Shown: in pieces, positions 25,697 through 33,781 of the stretch
Layout: the number at the start of each line of letters is the position of its first letter
Numbering within the stretch: the stretch's first letter is position 1
Assembly: GCF_000714535.1 (NCBI RefSeq)
Contig: NZ_AUND01000004.1
Span: forward strand, 1-64,000
Length of the DNA: 64,000 nucleotides
Origin: Thioclava pacifica DSM 10166
GTDB lineage: Bacteria; Pseudomonadota; Alphaproteobacteria; Rhodobacterales; Rhodobacteraceae
Direction of reading: 5' to 3'
Notes under the pieces: model-generated
What the model was told of the DNA's origin: nothing
The model's database searches: none
Seen by the model: only the letters and a program-made list of their open reading frames with translations
Program-made: the position numbers and the translations under genes

Positions 25697-26526
25697 TGGG
25701 AGACCTGCTTCTGCCTTTCCAGTTTGCCTTCATGCAGAACGCCTTCGTGATCGTGGCGCTGATTGCCCCGGCCGCGGCGATGCTGAGCACGTTTCTTGTA
25801 CTCAAGGGCTGGTCGCTGATGGGGGATGCGACGAGCCATGCGGTGCTCCCCGGTGTCGTTCTTGCCTATGTCGCGGGGGTTCCACTGATCATCGGCGCGT
25901 TTCTCGCGGGGCTTCTCTGCGCGGTGGGGACCGGGTTCATCAAGGAGAATTCGCGCATCAAGCAGGATACCGTGATGGGCGTGGTCTTTTCCGGAATGTT
26001 CGGGCTGGGCATCGTGATCTACACGCAGATCGAGAGCGCGCTCCATCTCGATCACATCCTGTTCGGCAACATGCTGGGCGTGGGGCGGGAAGACCTGTGG
26101 ACGGCCGGGCTGATCTCGGGGGCGGTGACGTTGATCCTCGGCGTGAAATGGCGCGATTTCCTCGCCCATAGTTTCGATCCGGTGCAGGCGCGGATGATCG
26201 GGTTGCGGGTCGGTTGGCTGCATTACGGGCTTCTGGCGATCCTGTCGGCAACCATTGTGGCGATGCTGTCCTCGGTGGGCATCATCCTCTCCGTGGCTTA
26301 TCTGATCGCCCCGGGCGCCATCGCCTTTCTTCTGACGCGCCGCTTCACGGCGATGCTGATGACCTCCGTCGCTGCGGCGCTGATCTCGGGATTTGTGGGG
26401 ATCTATGCCGCGTTCTGGCTCGATGCGGCGCCCGCGCCAACGATCGTGCTGATCCTGACCGGGATGTTCCTCGCGGCGCTTCTGCTTCGGCAACTGCGCG
26501 AACGCCGGTCCAGGATCTCGGCTTGA
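25693..26526 (+). CDS. sitD: Manganese/iron ABC transporter permease
   Basis: A 277-residue ABC-3 family permease, a paralogue of SitC (LKGWSLMGDATSHAVLPGVV near residue 38). It ends the operon. A candidate terminator lies about 190 bases downstream at 26717. Confidence 0.95.
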   Translation: MMGDLLLPFQFAFMQNAFVIVALIAPAAAMLSTFLVLKGWSLMGDATSHAVLPGVVLAYVAGVPLIIGAFLAGLLCAVGTGFIKENSRIKQDTVMGVVFSGMFGLGIVIYTQIESALHLDHILFGNMLGVGREDLWTAGLISGAVTLILGVKWRDFLAHSFDPVQARMIGLRVGWLHYGLLAILSATIVAMLSSVGIILSVAYLIAPGAIAFLLTRRFTAMLMTSVAAALISGFVGIYAAFWLDAAPAPTIVLILTGMFLAALLLRQLRERRSRISA

Positions 26527-26961
26527 AAACAGCTACGCCCATTGCCCGGACACAGGATCCATGGATCGGCATGTGGGCACCGTGCCGGCATGAGGCGCCA
26601 TCTGTTCTGGCTGCGCGCGGGGCAATAGCCGTCCTTGGGTCGAGGGTCGGCGCGTGCCAAGAGGTATTTTTTCATCAGTCGCAATGGGTTGGGAGGGCAC
26701 TATGCGCCCAAGAAATAGGATCGTTCGATCCTTTTTTGCACGATGGCTTGGCCGCGCCGGAAGTAAATGTCGGACGGCGTAAGGTTCTGCGCGCCTTTCT
26801 AGAGGCGCTGACGGTTGGAATGCGCGACGAAGGCGTCGTTCTGTCGGCTGAGGGCCTGGGAGCGGGCATTCCTCTCCGCCAGCCGATCGTTTTTCGCTGC
26901 TTTCAGGGCGTCCGCAGGCCTTCAGTTGGCAGGGCACGCTTGGCCTGGAGATGGTCAATTG
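26527..26961. other. Gene-free stretch of 435 bases after sitD
   Basis: No frame here has both a ribosome site and family-like content. The only clear structure is the terminator at 26717-26737. The distance from the sitD stop leaves room for a small RNA or decayed gene, but no direct sign of either was seen. Confidence 0.5.
26717..26737 (+). terminator. Rho-independent terminator downstream of sitABCD
   Basis: AGGATC-GTTC-GATCCT followed by six Ts. The stem is short (6 bp) but the T-run is clean. It would end the sit transcript or an unannotated small RNA. Confidence 0.6.
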
Positions 26962-27834
26962 TCAGTCGCGGAGCACCCCGGCGGCGATCAGCACTTGGCG
27001 GTCCGGGCGCCAGATGTCGCGGTGCGGTGTCGCGAAGGCCTGCGTGGCAAAACTGGCCGTCACGCCCTGATCGCGCAGAAAGGCGCGATCGATCGCCTCC
27101 TCCTGCCCGACGTCGATCGGTAATGGCTGTGCTTGCAAAAGATAGCCGTGAAAACCGAGTTCCCCCTCGGGGCCAAGGTCACGACGAGAGCCTGCCATGA
27201 AGATCAGCGTACAGGCAGAATAGCAGCGCTTTGTCACCTGCGTATCCAGCCCCCATGCCATCACTCGTTTTGCCATTGCCCGCGCGGCGAAGACCTGTCC
27301 GCCGGCACTGTCGAGATCAAGCATCGAGACATCCTTCATCGGGGTTGCCTCGAACCGCGCCAGAAGATCGTAGCTGATATCTCCCGTCAGATAAGCGACC
27401 CGGTTGCGCACCTCCAGCGGTCTCGGCCCGACGAAAGAGACCGGCGCCAAGGCCGCTGTCTCCCGCGCCGCCTGATCGAGTGCGTGGGTCACGCTCACCA
27501 CCGCCGTCACCACCATCGCCACGCGTCCTGCGAGCAGCATTTCACCTCGCGCCCTCGAGTCGACCCAGCGCGAAAGGCTGCGCCACGCCCCGACCAGCTG
27601 CCAAAGCGCCAGCACCATGTCACCCAGCACGAGCCATGCGAAGAGGGGCGGCGAGACCGGCAGCGATATGCTTTGCCAAAGCTGGACAACGACCCACCGC
27701 CCACCGATCAGCACCACAAAGAGGGCGATCCATGGCGGGCAGTCGCCGCGCCAGTAACCGCCGATGCCCCTAAATGAGGCTGGCCTTGATGTCCGGGTGG
27801 CTCGGGTCATTACCGCCGTCCTTTCCAGCACCAT
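26962..27834 (-). CDS. Membrane-anchored ClpP/crotonase-like putative protease
   Basis: A 290-residue protein. Residues 25-110 hold three hydrophobic segments (WIALFVVLIGGRWVVV, FAWLVLGDMVLALW, VAMVVTAVVSV). The soluble C-terminal half has a ClpP-like pattern: LDLDSAGGQV, the candidate nucleophile Ser in KRCYSACTLIFMAGS and His in LGFHGY, as in periplasmic proteins of the COG3904 type. It would face the periplasm. Met9 (27810) is an alternative start. It diverges from the hydrogenase gene across 138 bases. Substrates are unknown. Confidence 0.7.
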   Translation of the reverse strand: MVLERTAVMTRATRTSRPASFRGIGGYWRGDCPPWIALFVVLIGGRWVVVQLWQSISLPVSPPLFAWLVLGDMVLALWQLVGAWRSLSRWVDSRARGEMLLAGRVAMVVTAVVSVTHALDQAARETAALAPVSFVGPRPLEVRNRVAYLTGDISYDLLARFEATPMKDVSMLDLDSAGGQVFAARAMAKRVMAWGLDTQVTKRCYSACTLIFMAGSRRDLGPEGELGFHGYLLQAQPLPIDVGQEEAIDRAFLRDQGVTASFATQAFATPHRDIWRPDRQVLIAAGVLRD

Positions 27835-27918
27835 CAGCCTTCAGTCTAGCACGGCTGCCCGGAAGTTGGGGATTTGCCGAAAGCCACGGTGCTCCGAGAC
27901 ATGCCGAAAACGCGAGCC

Positions 27919-27948
27919 TTCTGCCGCGGTGCAGGCATCTGTTATACT
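27919..27948 (+). promoter_or_regulatory. Possible promoter of the hydrogenase gene
   Basis: TTCTGC (27919-27924) and TATACT (27943-27948) are 18 bases apart and end 24 bases before the ATG. The -10 box is strong. No FNR-type TTGAT-N4-ATCAA site was found in the 138-base divergent region. Confidence 0.4.
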
Positions 27949-27972
27949 TCTGGACTGGGGAGGCTCTTTCGC

Positions 27973-30045
27973 ATGATCACGCTTTCGATCAATGGACGGC
28001 ACGTTGAGGTCGACGAAGGCACCAGCTTGCTGGATGCGGCAAAGGCGGCGCGTATCCATGTCCCGACCTTGTGCTTTTATCCCGGCCTTCCGGCCCATGC
28101 CGTGTGCCGCATGTGTCTCGTCGAGATCGAGGGTATCCCCAATCCCCAACCGGCCTGTCGCACCTTGGCGAAGGACGGCGATGTCGTGACAACGGATACC
28201 GAGGCCCTGACTGCATTCCGAAAAGCCGATGCAGAATGGCTTCTCGCGCGCCATCCGAATGACTGTATGCGCTGCGAGGTGAACGGGGCCTGTCGGCTCC
28301 AGCGTCTCGTCAGCGAAAACCAGTGGGAGGACCGTTGGCCCAAGGTCCCCGACGGGGCAGTATCCGCGTCACAAGAGCTCGCCTCCGATCATACCTCTCC
28401 CAGCATCTGGCGGGATCTGTCGAAATGCATCGAGTGCGGCCTGTGCGCGGAGGTCTGCGGGGAGAGCGTGCAGAACCAGAACGTGATCGGCTTTGCCGAC
28501 CGGGGATTCGACCGCCGCCCCGTCACCGTCTTCGACGCGCCCCTGTCGGATACCAATTGCATTTCCTGTGGCCAATGCACGCTTGTCTGTCCGGTGGGCG
28601 CTCTGATCGAGGCGCCGCACTGGCATGAGGTTCTGCATACGCTCGATGCGCGTCGGCGCGTGTCGGTCGTTCAGGTCGCTCCCGCGACCCGCGTCGCCAT
28701 CAGCGAAGAGTTCGGACTGAAGCCGGGAACCGTGAGCACGGGCCGATTGATCAACGCGCTGCGGATGCTCGGTTTCGATTATGTCTTCGACACGAATTTC
28801 GCCGCCGACCTCACGATCATGGAGGAGGGGACGGAACTGTTGTCGCGGCTCGAGGCCGGCACCGAGCTTCCGCTGTTCACGTCCTGTTGTCCGGGTTGGG
28901 TGAACTGGGTGGAATTGAACCGCCCCGATCTCCTGCCGCATCTGAGCACGACCAAATCGCCCCAACAGATGCATGGTGCGATCGCCAAACGGGGCCGTTT
29001 TGCACGCTCCCTGGGACCCGATTTCGCGGATGGGACGGTTGAACCCTATGTCGTGAGCGTGATGCCCTGCACGGCCAAGAAGGACGAGGCAAAGCGCCCC
29101 GGCGTCTCTGGCGATGTGGATCATGTGCTCACGACGCGCGAACTGGCGCGGATGATCCGGTCACGCGGGATTCCGTTCGGCGCGCTGGCTGAAGACGGAC
29201 AGTTCGACAGCCCGCTGGGCGAGAGCACCGGGGCTGCCCAGATATTCGGCGCATCCGGCGGGGTCATGGAGGCGATGGTCCGCACGGCCGCGCATTTCAA
29301 AGGGGTCGAAGACGATCTGCCCCTGGAATGGGAGGCGTTGCGCGGCGTCCGTGAGGGCGTGAAAACCGCGACGATCCCCGGTGTCGGCACGGTGGCCGTG
29401 TGCAGCGGCATCGCTGCGGCCCAACGCATGCTGGAAGACGAGGACTGGCGCGAGGACTACGTCGCCATCGAGGTCATGGCCTGCGTCGGTGGTTGCCTCG
29501 GGGGAGGGGGAGAGCCGAAATCCATGGACCCGCTCATTCTGCAAAAACGCGCCAAGGCGATTTACGGGGTCGATGCGACAGCACCGCGTCGCCGCTCCTA
29601 CGAGAACACGGATGTTCAGGCGCTCTACGCCTCCGAACTTGGAGCACCGAACTCTCGCGCCGCTCACCAATTGCTCCATACCCATTATGCCGCGCGCCAC
29701 TCGCAAAGATCGCTCCTGATGCGCTTTCTCGACTGCGTGGACAGGCGCGATGGTGCGGGTGCTGCGAGCCTGTTTGATCCCGATGGCGTCTGGTCGACAG
29801 CCTCCGGTTTCGGCGTCATCTCTGGCGCGGACGATATCGCGACCTTCATAGAGACCGAATTGCCGCCCAGACTGCGGGGGATGAAATATGCCCGCCACCA
29901 GATGGAGAGCGCTTCGGATATCGACGATCTCACCGTTCTGGCGCCCGACGGGAGCCGCAGCAGCTTCCAGATGGAGGTGCGCACCGTGGACGGTGACGGG
30001 CGCTCGAAGATGGTGATCAAGCGCCTCACGCGCACTGTACTTTGA
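27973..30045 (+). CDS. hydA: CpI-type monomeric [FeFe]-hydrogenase with an NTF2-like C-terminal extension
   Basis: A 690-residue protein. All ligands of the five accessory clusters and the H-cluster are visible: [2Fe-2S] Cys34, 45, 48, 62; His94-Cys98-Cys101-Cys107; two [4Fe-4S] sets, Cys152/155/158/162 and Cys196/199/202/206. H-cluster motifs are TSCCPGW (Cys305 and Cys306), MPCTAKKDE (Cys366) and MACVGGCLGGG (Cys504 and Cys508). The small-subunit domain follows (residues about 537-573, ENTDVQALYASELG and HQLLHTHY). Residues about 580-690 are an added SnoaL/NTF2-like domain. The family reversibly reduces protons with ferredoxin. No HydE, HydF or HydG maturase is in the window. The ATG at 27973 follows GGGGAGG and matches the family start. 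Confidence 0.9.
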   Translation: MITLSINGRHVEVDEGTSLLDAAKAARIHVPTLCFYPGLPAHAVCRMCLVEIEGIPNPQPACRTLAKDGDVVTTDTEALTAFRKADAEWLLARHPNDCMRCEVNGACRLQRLVSENQWEDRWPKVPDGAVSASQELASDHTSPSIWRDLSKCIECGLCAEVCGESVQNQNVIGFADRGFDRRPVTVFDAPLSDTNCISCGQCTLVCPVGALIEAPHWHEVLHTLDARRRVSVVQVAPATRVAISEEFGLKPGTVSTGRLINALRMLGFDYVFDTNFAADLTIMEEGTELLSRLEAGTELPLFTSCCPGWVNWVELNRPDLLPHLSTTKSPQQMHGAIAKRGRFARSLGPDFADGTVEPYVVSVMPCTAKKDEAKRPGVSGDVDHVLTTRELARMIRSRGIPFGALAEDGQFDSPLGESTGAAQIFGASGGVMEAMVRTAAHFKGVEDDLPLEWEALRGVREGVKTATIPGVGTVAVCSGIAAAQRMLEDEDWREDYVAIEVMACVGGCLGGGGEPKSMDPLILQKRAKAIYGVDATAPRRRSYENTDVQALYASELGAPNSRAAHQLLHTHYAARHSQRSLLMRFLDCVDRRDGAGAASLFDPDGVWSTASGFGVISGADDIATFIETELPPRLRGMKYARHQMESASDIDDLTVLAPDGSRSSFQMEVRTVDGDGRSKMVIKRLTRTVL

Positions 30046-30175
30046 GCCGCGCTCATGTTGTCTGCGGAAGCTTGGAACCGGCGAGAGCGCAGAGACCGGA
30101 GGGATCGTCCGACGCAATCCAGGGGGAGCATCATCGGCCCGGCAAGGTTCTGACGCGGGGATCGCACGGCCAGGC

Positions 30176-31609
30176 TTATTCCGGATGGTCCTGGCACCAA
30201 CGAAAGGCGTCGATGATCTCGGCCGACAGAAGATCCGCATCAGCATCCTGCATCGCGTAGCCGATCACCGAGGCCCGGATGATCTTCCGTCCGGCCCACT
30301 CCCCATGGGTTGGATAGACTTTGCCACGCCCCTGCACGCGTTCGAGGGTCCGCATTGTCAGCGTATCGCCGTCCGGCCCGTCCCCGCAGGCAATCGCGAC
30401 CTGATTGCTGTGGATCTCGTTCAGCACGCGTATCCCCGGTTCGGCAGAGAGCGCTTTGGCAATTTGATTGGCCAACCGACAATGGCGCATCACCAGTTCG
30501 CGCACACCGGTTCGTCCGAGATGACGAAGGATGGCGTAGCTTGGAACACCTCGGGCGCGTCGCGACAATTCAGGCGTCGTGTCGGCGGGCTCCCAATAGG
30601 CGGTCGTGTCGGGAAGATAGGCCCCGCGCGCCGACATGGACGCCACGAGCGGCGCCCGGTCTCGGACGATCACCATCCCCGCATCAAAGGGAGCATTCAG
30701 CCATTTGTGCAGATCCACGGCCCAGCTGTCAGCATCACTGACACCGCTCAAGCGCTCGGCCAGTTCCGGAACAGCGGCCACCCAGAGCCCGAAAGCCCCG
30801 TCGACATGGACCCAGCCCTGCTTTGCGCGCACCAGGGGGATCAATTCGGAGAAGGGATCGAATGCCCCGGTATTGATCTGACCTGCCTGCAAAATGACGA
30901 GAGGGGGCGCGTCGCACTGGCTCAGGGCGTCTCGGAACGCGTCGGGATCAATACGACCCTCTGCGTCTGTGGCGACTTTGTGGACCCGCTTTGCACCAAA
31001 GCCCGCATAGCGCAGTGCCGCGAAGGGTGCCGAATGGGCATCCTGTCCGATGATCACGGGAACTTCGGGCGCTCCGAAAAGGCCATGCGCTTCGACATCC
31101 CAGCCTTGGGCCGCCAGAAGAGCGTGCCGCGCCGCCATGACGCCGACCATGTTCGCCACCGTGCCGCCGGTCACCAGCCCAGAGCCACTGCCGGACGGCA
31201 ATCCCAGAAGATCGATGACCCAGTCACAAACCGCGCGCTCCATACCGGTGATTGCGGGCGTCTCGAAGGAGGTGCCGGAGTTCTGTCCCCAGGCCGAGAC
31301 GAGGAAATCCGCCGCGACACCGACCGGGTGCGAGCCGCCCAATACGTAGCCGAAGAATGTAGGGGCAGCCATCGAGTGCAATCCCCCGTCGGACTCTTGC
31401 ACGATTTGCGCGACCACCTCGTCCTCGGGCATGCCGCCCTCGGGGAGCGGCCCGAGAAAGCGTCCGACCGCGTCGTCCAGTGAGAGTGTCGGGCGCGCGG
31501 GCCGCCTTGGAAGGCTTTCTCGAAAGCTCCGGGCCTCGCGGGCCGCGGTATCGAATGCTCTGACCTGCGCATCGCTCAAACCGCTGAATTGACGTCCATC
31601 GGCAGCCAT
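30176..31609 (-). CDS. PLP-dependent group II amino-acid decarboxylase
   Basis: A 477-residue protein of the aromatic/acidic amino-acid decarboxylase family. The PLP-binding Lys is in the WAVDLHKWLNAPFD motif near residue 305, with His in QDAHSAPF and Asp in VHVDGAFG as usual cofactor contacts. It decarboxylates an amino acid to an amine; the substrate cannot be read from the sequence. The ATG at 31609 has a GGAGGGGG ribosome site and the longer frame to 31750 has none. It is convergent with hydA (130-base gap with no recognisable structure). Confidence 0.88.
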   Translation of the reverse strand: MAADGRQFSGLSDAQVRAFDTAAREARSFRESLPRRPARPTLSLDDAVGRFLGPLPEGGMPEDEVVAQIVQESDGGLHSMAAPTFFGYVLGGSHPVGVAADFLVSAWGQNSGTSFETPAITGMERAVCDWVIDLLGLPSGSGSGLVTGGTVANMVGVMAARHALLAAQGWDVEAHGLFGAPEVPVIIGQDAHSAPFAALRYAGFGAKRVHKVATDAEGRIDPDAFRDALSQCDAPPLVILQAGQINTGAFDPFSELIPLVRAKQGWVHVDGAFGLWVAAVPELAERLSGVSDADSWAVDLHKWLNAPFDAGMVIVRDRAPLVASMSARGAYLPDTTAYWEPADTTPELSRRARGVPSYAILRHLGRTGVRELVMRHCRLANQIAKALSAEPGIRVLNEIHSNQVAIACGDGPDGDTLTMRTLERVQGRGKVYPTHGEWAGRKIIRASVIGYAMQDADADLLSAEIIDAFRWCQDHPE

Positions 31610-31694
31610 TTGTCCCCCTCCAATCCGCTGCATGGAAAGTCCAGTATAGCAGGTTTCATGCAAACCCGGTCGGTTTCGTCTTGTCGCGTCAGCG

Positions 31695-31901
31695 TCAACG
31701 CGTCGTCGAAAGCCGCTTTGGTTTGGATGCGGGGGCGTTGTGCCCGCCACCCATCAGGTCCGTGATCTTCCTCCAGATCGTCCCGATACGTCCGAACATG
31801 GCGCGCGCATCCTGCTGACGGATAGCCATCGCGGCGCGGGTGTAATGGGCATAATCGATCGCGCCGGTGGCGGTGGTCCGGTAGTCCTGCGAGCTGTTCA
31901 T
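31695..31901 (-). CDS. Small hypothetical protein
   Basis: A 68-residue protein (MNSSQDYRTTATGAIDYAHY at the start, basic tail KPKRLSTTR). The DYAHYTRAAMAIRQQDARAMF stretch recalls short alphaproteobacterial proteins that begin with a Tyr-rich segment and an amphipathic helix, but I do not recognise the family. AGGAGACC before the ATG is a good ribosome site. It lies 85 bases upstream of the decarboxylase in the same direction and may be co-transcribed. Confidence 0.6.
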   Translation of the reverse strand: MNSSQDYRTTATGAIDYAHYTRAAMAIRQQDARAMFGRIGTIWRKITDLMGGGHNAPASKPKRLSTTR

Positions 31902-32060
31902 GGCTGGTCTCCTGGTTGCTTCAGGTATCCACTGTGCCCGAACCGAAAATCCGCGCTTGAAGGAGATCTTTAGAAGGCTTTGAGATTTCCTCTATTCTTC
32001 TTCAGAAGTGCGCCGCGCCGCCTTCGCGTAAGGTGCTGACCGGCGTCACGCCGCGACACC

Positions 32061-33251
32061 TCAAGACAGGTCCGCGTCCAGGAAGCGTTCGATTTCCGAG
32101 CAGATCTGCTCAAAGGCCGGATCGCTCGGGAGGCTCACATGATTGCTGCTGTCGATCAGTTGCAGCTCTGCGTTGGGAAGGTGTTGAGCGAGGTATTGCC
32201 CTTGGCACAAGGGCTGAATCGAGTCGCCGGTGGAGTGCAGCACAAGGGTCGGCGCCGTGACGCGTTGCAGCAACTCGCTCACGTCGATTGCACCGATAAT
32301 GCGGCGCAAGCGAGCCGCGGTGTCGGCGCTGGCCGACAACTTTTGCATCTCGATCAGGCTATCGAGCTCTTCAGCTGTGGCGGTCGGCACGAAGATCGTG
32401 GCGAAGGCCTTCATGAAAGCGCTGTCGGGAATACCCCAGCCGCTCTGGATAAGCCCCACCATGGTTTCGGTTTTCTCATGCTCTCCCAGCGCCGAAGACC
32501 CTCTGGCAAAGCCATTGATCAGCACGAGCCTGCTGACCCGCTCCGGATGCCGTGCGGCAAAGGCGAGCGCAATCGGGGCGCTCTGCGATGCCGCGAAGAT
32601 CGGAAAGCGCTCCAGACCCGCGGCGTTTGCGACAGCCTCCATGTCATCGACGAAATCTTCGATGCCGGGGTTTCCGAACTCATGCGTCGAAAGCCCGGTG
32701 CCGCGCGGATCATATCGCACGAGACGTCGCTGACGGCTCAAGCGCTCAAGCATCGGGCGCCAGATCGGACTATTCCAGTCCTGTTCGAGATGACTGAGCC
32801 AATGCCCCCCGCGCAGAAGAGGCGGGCCGTCTCCGATCGAGGCATATGCGATCGAAGTTCCGTCGCGCGAAGCGGTGTACCGGATCGTCTGGCGTCGTGC
32901 ATCGCGCGTATCGTTTGAGTTTGTGCGCTGGGCCCGAGTTCCCGCGCGCTCAACGCTCACCGCCATCTGAAGACCGCGCCGCGACACGGTTCTGATCACG
33001 GCCTGACGCTTGCCATCGTCACCGACTGCGCTTCGGGCGGAACTGATGCGCGCGGCGATCGTCGCATCTGACACGATACGGCCGTGCCATACCCGTTCGA
33101 CCAACTGGTCGTAGCTCACCAATTCGCCCTGGGCCTCCGCGAGCATCACGAGCAGATCGAAGACCTGCGGCTCGACGTGAACGGAGCGGCCGCCGCGCGT
33201 CAGCGCGAAGGCGTCTGTATCAAGCTCACAGTCGGCGAAACGATATTGCAT
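32061..33251 (-). CDS. Winged-helix DNA-binding domain fused to an alpha/beta hydrolase
   Basis: A 396-residue fusion. Residues 1-100 form an OmpR/PhoB-type (Trans_reg_C) winged helix, with LVSYDQLVERVWHG and the wing VIRTVSRRGLQM. Residues about 125-396 are an alpha/beta hydrolase with nucleophile Ser in AASQSAPIAL, Asp in LHSTGDSIQP and His in SSNHVSLPS, so the catalytic triad looks complete. There is no membrane segment, unlike CadC. It may sense a small ester or lactone and regulate genes directly. Met44 of the open frame (33251) is the start; the region upstream is not protein-like. Confidence 0.82.
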   Translation of the reverse strand: MQYRFADCELDTDAFALTRGGRSVHVEPQVFDLLVMLAEAQGELVSYDQLVERVWHGRIVSDATIAARISSARSAVGDDGKRQAVIRTVSRRGLQMAVSVERAGTRAQRTNSNDTRDARRQTIRYTASRDGTSIAYASIGDGPPLLRGGHWLSHLEQDWNSPIWRPMLERLSRQRRLVRYDPRGTGLSTHEFGNPGIEDFVDDMEAVANAAGLERFPIFAASQSAPIALAFAARHPERVSRLVLINGFARGSSALGEHEKTETMVGLIQSGWGIPDSAFMKAFATIFVPTATAEELDSLIEMQKLSASADTAARLRRIIGAIDVSELLQRVTAPTLVLHSTGDSIQPLCQGQYLAQHLPNAELQLIDSSNHVSLPSDPAFEQICSEIERFLDADLS

Positions 33252-33457
33252 GCCCTCAGCATGATCCGTGACACGGACTATCTCAAGCCTGTTGAACCTG
33301 CGGCCCGAATGCCCCGGCGGGCGGCGGTGGACCGAACAGTATCGGATGACCGTCCAGGTAGGGCAGGTGAACATTGACATGCATCGCCATGGCCCAGACC
33401 TGGTCGTCGGTGGCGTGACATAAGAGCTCTACAAGCCGCGCATTCCGCGATTGGCGA

Positions 33458-33781
33458 TCAGCCTTGGCGTTCGGGCACCCGTGCCACCAGCCCGTCGAGG
33501 GCCTCGCTCAGCACGATCTGGCAAGACAGGCGCGAGCGCGCAGGATCGGGCTCCCAGGCGAAGTCCAGAAGATCCACCTCCATTTCGCCGGCTGGTTCCA
33601 GCAGGTCGAAGAAATCAGGCGCCACATAGACATGGCAGGTCGAGCACGAACAAGCCCCGCCGCATTCGGCAAGGATGCCGGGCACCGAGGCTGCACGGGC
33701 GGCTTCCATCAGGGTCATGCCCGGGCGGGCCTGGGTGGTGATGCGGGAGCCGTCGGCGCCCTCGAAGGTCACGGTGATCAT
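33458..33781 (-). CDS. [2Fe-2S] ferredoxin (FdVI/adrenodoxin type) of the cyanase operon
   Basis: A 107-residue ferredoxin with the cluster motif CGGACSCSTC (residues about 40-49) and the fourth Cys in SRLSCQIVLS. It carries electrons from the flavoprotein encoded just upstream (4-base overlap) and probably feeds an oxygenase in the same operon. It ends the nine-gene series that starts at 41319. A gene-free stretch of 206 bases separates it from the winged-helix/hydrolase gene. Confidence 0.92.
   Translation of the reverse strand: MITVTFEGADGSRITTQARPGMTLMEAARAASVPGILAECGGACSCSTCHVYVAPDFFDLLEPAGEMEVDLLDFAWEPDPARSRLSCQIVLSEALDGLVARVPERQG

Noticed and set aside
26527-26961. A small protein gene downstream of sitD
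   Set aside because: Frames have no ribosome site, odd composition and no family resemblance; only a terminator was supported.
27874-27972. Longer N-terminus of the hydrogenase
   Set aside because: The family begins at MITLSING, the Cys numbering then matches CpI exactly, and GGGGAGG precedes the ATG at 27973.
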